This document shows, piece after piece, positions 7,613 to 16,421 of a stretch of DNA of 64,000 nucleotides; positions within the stretch are counted from its first letter, which is position 1; every line of letters starts with the position of its first letter. Origin of the DNA: Shewanella decolorationis S12 (GTDB lineage Bacteria; Pseudomonadota; Gammaproteobacteria; Enterobacterales; Shewanellaceae). The position numbers and the translations under genes were made by a program. The notes beneath the pieces were generated by a model, which was not told the DNA's origin, ran no database searches, and was given only the letters and a program-made list of their open reading frames with translations. The DNA lies in contig NZ_AXZL01000076.1 of the NCBI RefSeq assembly GCF_000485795.1, forward strand, positions 1 to 64,000. The letters run 5' to 3'.

Positions 7613-10270
7613 TTACAGTGTACGTGCCACTTCGACGGTTTCGAATACTTCGATTTGGTCACCCACGCGGACATCGTTGTAGTTCTTAACACCGATACCA
7701 CATTCCATGCCGTTGCGAACTTCGTTAACGTCGTCTTTAAAGCGACGTAGCGATTCGAGTTCACCTTCGAAGATCACCACGTTATCACGCAGTACGCGGA
7801 TTGGTGCGCTGCGCTTGATGGTACCTTCAGTCACCATACAACCGGCAATTGCGCCCAGTTTTGGTGACTTGAACACGTCACGAACTTCAGCCAGACCGAT
7901 AATCTGTTGCTTGAATTCTGGTGACAACATACCCGTCATCGCCGCTTTCACTTCATCAATCAGATTATAGATAACGCTGTAGTAACGCAGGTCAACACTT
8001 TCGCTTTCGATAGTCTTACGCGCCTGTGCATCGGCACGGACGTTAAAACCAACCATGATCGCGTTAGAAGCTGCAGCTAAGGTCGCGTCGGTTTCGGTCA
8101 GAGCACCCACACCGCGAGCGATGATGTTCACTTTCACTTCGTCGGTAGACAGACCCATTAAGGAGTCGGTAATCGCTTCGAGTGAACCTTGAACGTCTGC
8201 CTTCAGAACGATGTTCAGTTCCTTCACTTCGCCTTCGGTCATGTTCGCGAACATGTTTTCCAGCTTAGACTTCTGCTGACGTGCTAATTTCACGTCACGG
8301 AACTTACCTTGACGGTACAGTGCTACTTCACGGGCTTTACGCTCGTCGCGAACCACAGTTGCTTCATCACCGGCTGATGGCACACCTGACAGACCTAAGA
8401 TCTCAACAGGGATAGATGGGCCCGCTTCAGTGATTGAACGGCCATTCTCGTCTTTCATCGCACGGATTTTACCGTACTCTAAACCACACAGAACGATGTC
8501 GCCTTGGCGCAGTGTGCCTTCTTGAACCAGAATCGTTGCCACAGGGCCACGACCTTTGTCCAGTTGTGATTCGATAACCACACCTGCCGCCATGCCGTCA
8601 CGTACCGCTTTAAGCTCTAATACTTCAGCTTGCAGCAAAATGCCTTCGAGTAGGTCATCAACGCCAGCACCTGTCTTCGCAGATACGAAGGCGAACATGT
8701 TGTCACCGCCCCACTCTTCAGACATAACGCCGTGTTGCGCTAATTCGCTCTTCACACGGTCGATATCGGCTTCTGGTTTGTCCATCTTGTTGACGGCAAC
8801 AATCAATGGCACGTTACCCGCTTTAGCGTGTTGAATCGCTTCGATGGTTTGTGGCATTACGCCGTCATCGGCAGCAACAACCAGTACAACGATGTCCGTC
8901 GCTTTAGCACCACGGGCACGCATTGCGGTAAACGCGGCGTGACCTGGAGTGTCTAAGAAGGTGATCATGCCGTTTTCGGTCTCAACATGGTATGCACCGA
9001 TATGTTGAGTAATACCACCTGCCTCACCCGCAGCGACTTTCGCGCGGCGGATATAGTCAAGCAGAGACGTTTTACCGTGGTCAACGTGACCCATAATGGT
9101 CACAACTGGCGCACGAGGCTCAAGTTTAACGCCACCGTCTTCATCACGCTCAGACAGCACTTGTTGCTCTAATTCGTTTTCACGGATCAGTACCACTTTG
9201 TGGCCCATTTCTTCAGCTACTAACTGGGCGGTTTCTTGATCTAACACTTGGTTGATCGTCACCATTGAACCCATCTTCATCATTTGTTTGATGATTTCAG
9301 TCGCTTTAACCGCCATTAAGTGGGCAAGTTCTGCCACAGTAACGGTTTCGCCGATACGCACATCACGGGTCACGGCAGCAACAGGCTTGTTAAAGCCGTG
9401 CGCCATTGATTCTGGCGCAGTGCTGCGGTTACGCATGTGTTTTTCGCGACCGTCACGGGCATCTTTACCACCACGTTTAGTCTTGGCGGTATTTTTGTTA
9501 CGTGCACGACGACCACGTTTTTCTTCATCCATATCCGATGAATCTTCAGCAGCACGGGCCACTTTAGAGGTCGTGATATGGTGATCGCTGTAACGTTCAG
9601 CCTCTTTACGTTGACGCTCTTCTTCGTCCCAACGCTTAGAGTTTTCTTCCGCTAACAGACGCGCTTTTTCAGCTGCTTTAGCCGCTTCTTCATCTTGCTT
9701 ACGCTTGGCGGCCTCGGCTTGTGCGGCTTTTAAACGCTCAGCTTCTAAACGAGCTGCTTCAACTTCTGGTGAAGCGTCTTTAGTCACTTTAGCATCAGCT
9801 GCGGCTTTCGCTTTTGCCTTGGCTTCTGCTTCGGCTTTTGCCTTGGCTTCGGCTTCAACTTTCGCCTTAGCTTCGGCTTCCGCTTTTGCCTTGGCTTCGG
9901 CTTCGGCTTTCGCCTTAGCTTCTGCTTCGGCTTTTGCCTTCGCTTCTTCTTCAGCTTTTAGAACCGCTTCGCTCACGTCACGTTTTACGAAAGTACGGGT
10001 TTTACGCACTTCCACTTTGACGTCTTTAGATTGACCACCATTACCGGCCACACTCAGGGTCGATACGGTTTTACGTTGCAGTGTCATTTTAGTCGGTGCG
10101 CTTTCGCCGCCATGCTGCTTCTTCAGATAATCCAGTAACTGTTGCTTCTCAGCTTCAGACACGTTATCAGTTTGGCCTTTCTTAATTCCGGCCTGAGAGA
10201 ATTGCTCAATCAGACGTTCAACACTTTTACCCACTTCCGTGGCCAATTTCTCTACGGTAGTATCTGCCAT
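7613..10270 (-). CDS. infB: Translation initiation factor IF-2
   Basis: An 885-residue GTPase that brings initiator fMet-tRNA to the 30S subunit and promotes subunit joining. The N terminus (about 1-50) is the IF2-N fold. Next comes a long charged linker rich in Ala, Lys and Glu (about 105-170), then a second IF2-N segment. The G domain carries GHVDHGKT at 394-401, DTPGHAAF and NKMDKPEAD. The C-terminal domains II to IV follow. In E. coli shorter forms arise from internal starts; that was not tested here. It sits 25 bases after nusA. Confidence 0.98.
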   Translation of the reverse strand: MADTTVEKLATEVGKSVERLIEQFSQAGIKKGQTDNVSEAEKQQLLDYLKKQHGGESAPTKMTLQRKTVSTLSVAGNGGQSKDVKVEVRKTRTFVKRDVSEAVLKAEEEAKAKAEAEAKAKAEAEAKAKAEAEAKAKVEAEAKAKAEAEAKAKAKAAADAKVTKDASPEVEAARLEAERLKAAQAEAAKRKQDEEAAKAAEKARLLAEENSKRWDEEERQRKEAERYSDHHITTSKVARAAEDSSDMDEEKRGRRARNKNTAKTKRGGKDARDGREKHMRNRSTAPESMAHGFNKPVAAVTRDVRIGETVTVAELAHLMAVKATEIIKQMMKMGSMVTINQVLDQETAQLVAEEMGHKVVLIRENELEQQVLSERDEDGGVKLEPRAPVVTIMGHVDHGKTSLLDYIRRAKVAAGEAGGITQHIGAYHVETENGMITFLDTPGHAAFTAMRARGAKATDIVVLVVAADDGVMPQTIEAIQHAKAGNVPLIVAVNKMDKPEADIDRVKSELAQHGVMSEEWGGDNMFAFVSAKTGAGVDDLLEGILLQAEVLELKAVRDGMAAGVVIESQLDKGRGPVATILVQEGTLRQGDIVLCGLEYGKIRAMKDENGRSITEAGPSIPVEILGLSGVPSAGDEATVVRDERKAREVALYRQGKFRDVKLARQQKSKLENMFANMTEGEVKELNIVLKADVQGSLEAITDSLMGLSTDEVKVNIIARGVGALTETDATLAAASNAIMVGFNVRADAQARKTIESESVDLRYYSVIYNLIDEVKAAMTGMLSPEFKQQIIGLAEVRDVFKSPKLGAIAGCMVTEGTIKRSAPIRVLRDNVVIFEGELESLRRFKDDVNEVRNGMECGIGVKNYNDVRVGDQIEVFETVEVARTL
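9800..9957 (-). repeat. Imperfect 24-bp tandem repeat inside infB
   Basis: About six copies of an 8-residue unit (EAEAKAKA, with one Val variant) encode the charged linker of IF-2. The copies differ mostly by synonymous changes (gct/gcc, gcg/gcc), so the array is old enough to have diverged but is still repetitive at DNA level. Confidence 0.85.
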
Positions 10271-10295
10271 CAGTTAAATCCCCCTGTTGATCGAC

Positions 10296-11795
10296 TTATG
10301 CTTCTTCGCCAAACCAACAGATGTTGCGGGCAGCCATGATCAGCGCACCTGCTTTTTCTTCTGTCAATTCTTCAATTTCGATCAAATCATCAATGCCTTG
10401 TTCAGCCAAGTCTTCTAGAGTCACGATACCTTTGCTTGCTAAAACATAGGCTAAGTGTCTTTCAACACCTTCAAGTGCTAATAACTCTTCACTTGGCTCC
10501 ACACCATCTAGTGCTTCTTCAGAGGCGAGAGCTCGAGTTGAGATCGCCGCTTTTGCACGCTCACGTAATGCTTCAACAATATCTTCATCGAAGCCATCAA
10601 TTGCTAATAATTCAGATACAGGTACGTAAGCTACTTCTTCGAGAGAAGTAAAGCCTTCGTCAGCCAGTACTTGAGCAAAATCTTCATCTACATCCAGTGC
10701 GTTCATGAATAAGCTCTTCACCTTAGCGCTCTCGGCTTGGTGCTTCTTGTTCATGTCTTCCACTGTCATCACGTTCAGTTCCCAACCAGTCAGTTGAGTC
10801 GCTAAACGGACGTTTTGACCGTTACGGCCGATGGCTTGCGCCAGACTTTCCGCTTCAACGGCGATATCCATTGAGTGGTTGTCTTCATCAACGATGATAG
10901 AAGCCACATCGGCAGGCGCCATTGCGTTGATCACATATTGTGCTGGATTATCATCCCACAACACGATATCGACACGCTCGCCACCAAGTTCATTCGATAC
11001 CGCTTGGACGCGTGCGCCACGCATACCCACGCAAGCACCGATTGGGTCGATACGACGGTCGTTTGATTTCACGGCGATCTTAGCGCGTGCACCTGGGTCA
11101 CGGGCGGCGCCCATCACTTCAATAAGCTCATCGGCAATTTCCGGTACTTCAACACGGAACAGCTCAATCAGCATGTCTGGCTTAGTGCGAGTTAAGAATA
11201 ACTGCGCGCCGCGTGCCTCAGGACGTACTGAATACAGCAGAGCACGTACGCGGTCACCAGGACGGAAAGATTCGCGTGAAATTAAATCTTCACGGAACAA
11301 TACGCCATCAGCGTTGTTACCTAAGTCAACTACCACGCTTTCACGAGTCGCTTTTTTCACCACACCAGTGATCAGCTCGCCTTCTTTATCTTGGAACTGT
11401 TCAACCACTTGTGCACGCTCTGCTTCACGCACTTTTTGTACGATCACTTGCTTAGCGGTTTGAGTAGTAATACGGTCAAAGGCAACAGATTCGATCTGAT
11501 CTTCGATGTAATCCCCTGGTTGGATTTCTGGGTTTTCAAAACGCGCAGCTTCCAAGGTGATTTCGCGATATGGGTTTTCTAACGCAACACCGTTATCGTC
11601 GATAACCATCCAGCGGCGGAAAGTTTCATAGGCGCCGGTTTTACGGTCGATAGAAACACGAACGTCGATATCGCCTTCGTATTTTTTCTTGGTCGCAGTT
11701 GCCAGCGCAGTTTCTAGCGCTTCAAAAATTTTCTCGCGTGGAACGGCCTTTTCATTTGAAACCGCCTCAGCGACTAGCAGAATCTCTTTATTCAT
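10296..11795 (-). CDS. nusA: Transcription elongation/termination factor NusA
   Basis: A 499-residue RNA polymerase-binding factor involved in pausing, intrinsic and Rho termination, and antitermination. The N-terminal polymerase-binding domain (about 1-125) is followed by an S1 domain near GELITGVVKKATRESVVVDL, two KH domains containing GACVGMRGARVQAV and AIGRNGQNVRLA, and two acidic C-terminal repeats (about 365-490) typical of gammaproteobacterial NusA. It lies between rimP and infB. In E. coli NusA autoregulates this operon. Confidence 0.98.
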   Translation of the reverse strand: MNKEILLVAEAVSNEKAVPREKIFEALETALATATKKKYEGDIDVRVSIDRKTGAYETFRRWMVIDDNGVALENPYREITLEAARFENPEIQPGDYIEDQIESVAFDRITTQTAKQVIVQKVREAERAQVVEQFQDKEGELITGVVKKATRESVVVDLGNNADGVLFREDLISRESFRPGDRVRALLYSVRPEARGAQLFLTRTKPDMLIELFRVEVPEIADELIEVMGAARDPGARAKIAVKSNDRRIDPIGACVGMRGARVQAVSNELGGERVDIVLWDDNPAQYVINAMAPADVASIIVDEDNHSMDIAVEAESLAQAIGRNGQNVRLATQLTGWELNVMTVEDMNKKHQAESAKVKSLFMNALDVDEDFAQVLADEGFTSLEEVAYVPVSELLAIDGFDEDIVEALRERAKAAISTRALASEEALDGVEPSEELLALEGVERHLAYVLASKGIVTLEDLAEQGIDDLIEIEELTEEKAGALIMAARNICWFGEEA

Positions 11796-11824
11796 TTCGT
11801 CTTGCCTCGTTCACCTTGAAACCA

Positions 11825-12280
11825 TCAAAACTTAGCGATGATGTTGCCTTTACGGATATTATCCAAGGCGACAACCAGCTCTTTACCATTCACATTAAGT
11901 GACAGCATTTGGCCGTCAACCTGTGTAATGGCGCCTTTTAAATTACGACTGCCCGCAACGGGCATAGTCAATTGAAGCTTGACATCCTCACCGACGTAGG
12001 CCGCATATTGTTCAGCATTAAACAGCGGTCTATCTACTCCTGGTGAAGAAACCTCTAAGGTATATTCGGTTGAAATAGGGTCTTCAACATCGAGTACAGC
12101 GCTGACTTGGCGACTTACGTTGGCACAATCTTCGATATTGATACCATTCTCACCATCAATGAACACGCGCAGGATTGAATGTTTACCCGCTTGTACATAT
12201 TCAATGCCCCAAAGTTGGAAGCCTAATGCCTCCACAGGCACTTTGAGCATGTCTGCCAGTCTGGATTCTAATGTTGCCAA
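11825..12280 (-). CDS. rimP: Ribosome maturation factor RimP
   Basis: A 151-residue factor needed for 30S maturation. Conserved segments include GFQLWGIEYVQ, LRVFIDGENGINIEDCANVSRQVSAVLD and YTLEVSSPGVDRPLF. The frame begins with TTG at 12280, preceded by GGGGGT at normal spacing, and no upstream in-frame ATG is present, so a TTG start is likely. It is the first gene of the nusA-infB operon. Its leader (12281-12449) contains several hairpins between it and the initiator tRNA gene. Confidence 0.95.
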   Translation of the reverse strand: MATLESRLADMLKVPVEALGFQLWGIEYVQAGKHSILRVFIDGENGINIEDCANVSRQVSAVLDVEDPISTEYTLEVSSPGVDRPLFNAEQYAAYVGEDVKLQLTMPVAGSRNLKGAITQVDGQMLSLNVNGKELVVALDNIRKGNIIAKF

Positions 12281-12302
12281 AATTGACCCCCGGAAAAAAC
12301 AA

Positions 12303-12320
12303 AAAAGGGCTTAATAGCCC
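12303..12320 (-). terminator. Intrinsic-terminator-like hairpin in the rimP leader
   Basis: On the minus strand AGGGCT ATTA AGCCC is followed by TTTTTTG, only about 20 bases before the rimP start. Transcripts arriving from the tRNA genes would have to read through it. A separate perfect 7-bp stem with a three-base loop (12330-12346) lies just upstream. Confidence 0.65.
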
Positions 12321-12367
12321 TAGTAAAGCGTCGTATTGGATACGACAAATTTAAAAGTCCAGATAAC

Positions 12368-12394
12368 AAAAAACCCCGTAATAACGAGGTTTTT
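12368..12394 (-). terminator. Terminator after the initiator tRNA gene
   Basis: On the minus strand AAAACCTCGT/ACGGGGTTTT (one G-T wobble) is followed by a T-run, 56 bases past the 3' end of tRNA-fMet. Confidence 0.75.
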
Positions 12395-12449
12395 AGCTTT
12401 AAGAACCTGTAAACCATAACGAATTTAAATCTTATTCGTTACTAGGAGC

Positions 12450-12526
<77 letters not shown>

Positions 12527-12609
12527 TCAACTGTGTGCAAGTATATTGACTATCGTCTTTGCTTGCAATAACTAAGTCAGCGCTTACTTCGTCTCACTTA
12601 GCTATATTA

Positions 12610-12696
12610 TGGTGCCGAGAGCGGGACTTGAACCCGCACGTCCGTTAGGACACAGCCACCTCAAGGCTGCGCGTCTACCAATTTCACCACCTCGGC
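12610..12696 (-). tRNA. tRNA-Leu (GAG)
   Basis: An 87-base class II tRNA with a long variable arm and encoded CCA. The anticodon loop TTGAGGT gives GAG, reading CUC/CUU leucine codons. It begins 12 bases after the secG stop codon, as leuU follows secG in E. coli, so it is probably processed from the tpiA-secG transcript. Confidence 0.97.
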
Positions 12697-12707
12697 GACA
12701 CCTTTTA

Positions 12708-13040
12708 CTAGTCAGGAATTTTGGTTTCTGACTTTTCGGTTGCTTGATCAACTGGTTGAGTTACCTGTTCATCAGCACCTAAATTTTTCCATGCATCTTC
12801 ATTTTTTGCGTGGTTTGCACTTAAGTTGCCAATCAGCAGACTTAAGGTGAAAAACGCAATGGCCAGAATCGCCGTTGTACGTGTCAGGAAGTTACCTGAA
12901 CCGCTTGAACCGAATAAGGTACCTGATGCACCGGCGCCAAACGAGGCCCCCATGTCAGCTCCTTTGCCTTGCTGGATTAAGATCAGGCCAATTAAACCTA
13001 ATGCAACCAACAAGTAAACAACCACTAAAACTTCATACAT
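12708..13040 (-). CDS. secG: Preprotein translocase subunit SecG
   Basis: A 110-residue accessory subunit of the SecYEG channel. Two transmembrane helices (about 3-23 and 53-73) flank the conserved GLILIQQGKGADMGASFGAG block and GSSGSGNFLTRTTA. The C-terminal 35 residues are polar. The start follows the tpiA stop after one base, so the two genes are co-transcribed. Confidence 0.96.
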   Translation of the reverse strand: MYEVLVVVYLLVALGLIGLILIQQGKGADMGASFGAGASGTLFGSSGSGNFLTRTTAILAIAFFTLSLLIGNLSANHAKNEDAWKNLGADEQVTQPVDQATEKSETKIPD

Positions 13041-13041
13041 A

Positions 13042-13824
13042 TTATGCGCTCATCGCTATGGTACACAGACTTAAAAACTCGGTAGAGTTTAAACTGGCAC
13101 CGCCAATCAGTCCACCATCAACATCAGGTTGGGCAAATAAATCTGCCGCATTACTCGGTGTCACACTGCCACCGTACAAAATCCTGATATTTTCTCCGAT
13201 AAACGGAGACACTTCAGAGAGGCGTTTGCGTATAAACGCATGTACTTCTTGTGCCTGCTCTGGTGTCGCGCTCTTACCAGTCCCTACAGCCCATAATGGC
13301 TCGTAAGCGATAATGGCGTTATCAAAAGCCATAGTGCCATTTTTCTGGATCACTATATCCAATTCTTCCGCAATCACCTCGAAGGTACGTCTTGCTTCAC
13401 GTGCTGGACCCGACTCACCCACACATAAGATTGGGGTTAAACCGTGCTTTTGTGCAGCGGCGAATTTCTCCGCTACGATATTACTCGTCTCTCCGTACAT
13501 ACGGCGACGTTCTGAATGTCCGATAATGACATATCGACATCCGCAATCTTTAAGCATCTGGCCCGAAACTTCTCCGGTATAAGCGCCAAAGTCATGTTGA
13601 CTTAAATTCTGAGCGCCCATCCTAACAAGTGAACCGTCTAACGCTTCCTTGTTTGCTTCTAGCAGTTGCCTGACGCTTTCTAGATAGATAGAAGGCGGGC
13701 ATAAAACCACTTCAGCTGAATCATTTTGGAGCTTTGAGGCAAATTTCTTGAACAACTCTTGGGCTAATGCCGCACTGCCGTTCATCTTCCAATTGCCAGC
13801 TACCATAGGACGTCTGAGTGCCAT
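13042..13824 (-). CDS. tpiA: Triose-phosphate isomerase
   Basis: A 260-residue cytosolic glycolytic enzyme interconverting dihydroxyacetone phosphate and glyceraldehyde 3-phosphate. Catalytic residues are visible: Lys in NWKMNG, His in IIGHSERR and Glu in AYEPLWAVGTG, with the phosphate-binding loop near LYGGSVTPSN. It starts at ATG 13824 with GAGGAGA upstream; the preceding in-frame GTG is too close to that site. It is first in an apparent tpiA-secG-tRNA unit. Confidence 0.98.
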   Translation of the reverse strand: MALRRPMVAGNWKMNGSAALAQELFKKFASKLQNDSAEVVLCPPSIYLESVRQLLEANKEALDGSLVRMGAQNLSQHDFGAYTGEVSGQMLKDCGCRYVIIGHSERRRMYGETSNIVAEKFAAAQKHGLTPILCVGESGPAREARRTFEVIAEELDIVIQKNGTMAFDNAIIAYEPLWAVGTGKSATPEQAQEVHAFIRKRLSEVSPFIGENIRILYGGSVTPSNAADLFAQPDVDGGLIGGASLNSTEFLSLCTIAMSA

Positions 13825-14017
13825 CACTGTCTCCTCTGAAAGCGGCGTGAATAATAGCGAACCACTTATTAAGTTACAATAGCTAAATTCGAAATTTTTC
13901 AGATATTAGGTTGGAATGCTTACTTTTTACACGCCAAACCCTATTCTTGCTCATTAATGCAGCTAACACCTTCATTTTTAATCGGTATCAGCTGCACTCA
14001 ACGAAAGATTAACTTGA

Positions 14018-15355
14018 TTAGCTCGCTGATTTTACCGCATCTGCAATTAAATTGGCGTGCGCTAACACTGTATTGTGATCATCGCCTTCAACCATCACAC
14101 GAATTAACGGTTCAGTACCGGATTTACGTAGCAATACGCGACCTCGGGCACCTAGTTGTGACTCAACCTGAGCCTGAGCGGCTTTAACTTTATCTGAGCT
14201 TAATGGGTCGTGTTCCCCCTCAAAGCGCACATTAACTAACACCTGTGGCAACATCTCCATCGGGGCAGTGAGTTGCTCTAGTGTGGCATTTTGTCGACGC
14301 ATTGCCGCCAGCACTAAGATACCCGCCACGATACCATCTCCCGTTGTGCCATGGTCGAGGTTAAGGATATGGCCCGAGTTTTCACCGCCAATGCGCCAAT
14401 CGAGTTCTTTCAGTAACTCCATCACATAACGGTCACCCACTTTAGAGCGGGCAAAGGGAATATCTAAGGCCTGCAAGGCTAAATCGAGACCTAAGTTAGA
14501 CATTAGCGTACCGACAACGCCACCACGCAGCACGCCACGGGCTTTAGCATCACAGGCCAGAATATAGAGAATTTGGTCGCCATCGATGACCTCTCCGCGA
14601 CTGTTGACCATCATGATACGGTCGCCGTCACCATCAAGCGCAATCCCTAAATCGGCGCCTTCGGTCAATACGGTTTCGCAAATTTTCGCCATGGACGTGG
14701 CGCCCACTTTGTCATTGATGTTGACGCCATTGGGCTTATCACCAATGGTAATCACCTCAGCGCCTAACTCACGAAATACCGCAGGAGCAATGTGATAGGT
14801 CGCACCGTGAGCACAGTCCACCACAATTTTTAGCCCTGTGAGGGTTTGATCCGCTGGGAAGTTGCCCTTGCAATACTCGATATAACGACCACGCGCATCT
14901 TCAATACGTGACACTTTGCCCAATAGATGTGACTCAACACACTCTAAGGGCTTTTCTAATTCGGCTTCAATTTCCAGCTCTAGGTTATCATCCAGCTTGC
15001 TGCCATCGGTTGAGAAAAACTTAATACCGTTATCGTAATAAGGATTATGGGATGCACTGATCACCACCCCCGCTTCGGCGCGGAAAGTGCGAGTGAGGTA
15101 TGCCACAGCAGGTGTTGGCATTGGCCCCATCAACATCACGTTGAGGCCGGCTGCAGAAAGACCCGCCTCTAAAGCTGACTCAAACATATAACCCGAAATA
15201 CGGGTATCTTTACCAATAATCACTTTTTTGGTGCCGCTGCGGGATAACACCCGCCCTGCTGCCCAACCCAACTTTAATGCCAGCTCGGGAGTCATCTGGC
15301 CTGAACCTACCTTGCCACGAATACCATCGGTTCCAAAAAATTTACGTTCGCTCAT
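14018..15355 (-). CDS. glmM: Phosphoglucosamine mutase
   Basis: A 445-residue enzyme converting glucosamine 6-phosphate to glucosamine 1-phosphate, the precursor of UDP-GlcNAc for peptidoglycan and LPS. The phosphoserine loop ISASHNP lies near residue 100, the metal loop is DGDGDR, the sugar loop is GGENSGH, and the C-terminal phosphate-binding segment is RKSGTEPLIRVM. The start is placed at MSERKFFGTDGIRG, four codons inside the longest frame, as usual for the family. It follows folP, 74 bases away. Confidence 0.97.
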   Translation of the reverse strand: MSERKFFGTDGIRGKVGSGQMTPELALKLGWAAGRVLSRSGTKKVIIGKDTRISGYMFESALEAGLSAAGLNVMLMGPMPTPAVAYLTRTFRAEAGVVISASHNPYYDNGIKFFSTDGSKLDDNLELEIEAELEKPLECVESHLLGKVSRIEDARGRYIEYCKGNFPADQTLTGLKIVVDCAHGATYHIAPAVFRELGAEVITIGDKPNGVNINDKVGATSMAKICETVLTEGADLGIALDGDGDRIMMVNSRGEVIDGDQILYILACDAKARGVLRGGVVGTLMSNLGLDLALQALDIPFARSKVGDRYVMELLKELDWRIGGENSGHILNLDHGTTGDGIVAGILVLAAMRRQNATLEQLTAPMEMLPQVLVNVRFEGEHDPLSSDKVKAAQAQVESQLGARGRVLLRKSGTEPLIRVMVEGDDHNTVLAHANLIADAVKSAS

Positions 15356-15429
15356 ATTGCCCCACAAACTTCAATGTGTCCCTTCGGTTGGGATCATAAT
15401 ATTAATGAAATACTTAACAAAAATAGCCT

Positions 15430-16263
15430 TTATAGATATGCCTGTGTCGCTTGTAACACTTTCAGCATATCGACAGTTTCAGGGACATCATGGACACGAA
15501 TGATATGTGCCCCTTTCTGGGCCGCTATCATGGCGCCAGCAAGGCTCCCCGCTAGACGCTCAGAGGTCGGTCTAGCAAGGAGGTTTCCTATCATGCTCTT
15601 ACGGGATAAACCTATCAATATCGGCAGATCAAACTGCTCAAAACGCTCTAACTTCGCTAGCAGTTCATAGTTATGCTCTAAGGTTTTACCAAAGCCAAAA
15701 CCTGGGTCGATTAGCAATCGCTCCCGCGGGATCCCCGCCTCGATGCAGGCTTGAATACGCTCAGTCAAAAATTGAGACACATCAGCAACAAGGTCTTGAT
15801 ATTCAGGCGCCGTTTGCATAGTGCGCGGCGCGCCCTGCATATGCATCAAACAGATGGGTACATTCAGTTGTGCCGCGGTCTCTAAAGCCCCAGGCTCTAA
15901 TAATGCGCGGACATCGTTGATTAAATGCGCACCGGCATTCACCGCTTGTCGCATCACTTCCGGTTTACTGGTATCGACCGAAATCCACACATCATGGTGT
16001 TTCGCGACATATTCCACCAAAGGGATCACCCGTGCGAGTTCATCTTGCACCGACACATCGGCCGCGCCCGGTCTTGTCGACTCGCCACCGATGTCGATGA
16101 TAAGCGCCCCTTGGGCGACCATCTCATCGGCATGTTGGCAAGCTAATTCAAAGGAAGAGAACTTTCCACCGTCGGAAAAAGAATCGGGAGTAACATTCAA
16201 AATACCCATCACGACGGGCGAAGCTAAGGATAAGCGTTTGGTTCCAGCAATTAATTCAAACAC
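15430..16263 (-). CDS. folP: Dihydropteroate synthase
   Basis: A 277-residue TIM-barrel enzyme that condenses p-aminobenzoate with dihydropterin pyrophosphate in folate synthesis; it is the sulfonamide target. Signature motifs are GILNVTPDSFSDGG near residue 20, DIGGESTRPGA near 60, and the C-terminal GLSRKSMIG. It lies between ftsH and glmM on the same strand, the order found in E. coli. Confidence 0.97.
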   Translation of the reverse strand: MFELIAGTKRLSLASPVVMGILNVTPDSFSDGGKFSSFELACQHADEMVAQGALIIDIGGESTRPGAADVSVQDELARVIPLVEYVAKHHDVWISVDTSKPEVMRQAVNAGAHLINDVRALLEPGALETAAQLNVPICLMHMQGAPRTMQTAPEYQDLVADVSQFLTERIQACIEAGIPRERLLIDPGFGFGKTLEHNYELLAKLERFEQFDLPILIGLSRKSMIGNLLARPTSERLAGSLAGAMIAAQKGAHIIRVHDVPETVDMLKVLQATQAYL

Positions 16264-16380
16264 GCATTGACTCCATTTGGGACAGCTTGCTAGCGCGTTT
16301 CATCCGTTTTCTGCGCGGTTCACTCATGTGACTGATTTATATTGAATGACAGCGCAGTCAATTTTCTAGCAAGATAAAAC

Positions 16381-16404
16381 AAGAAAACCCCTTAACGGGG
16401 TTCT
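16381..16404 (-). terminator. Terminator after ftsH
   Basis: A hairpin AACCCC/GGGGTT around a four-base loop with a short T-run on the minus strand, just past the ftsH stop codon. Confidence 0.65.
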
Positions 16405-16421
16405 CTTTCAATTAACAACCG

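Noticed and set aside
9705..10034. Plus-strand Ala/Ser-rich open frame opposite infB
   Set aside because: It is the antisense of the repetitive Ala/Lys/Glu linker of IF-2 and has no independent support.
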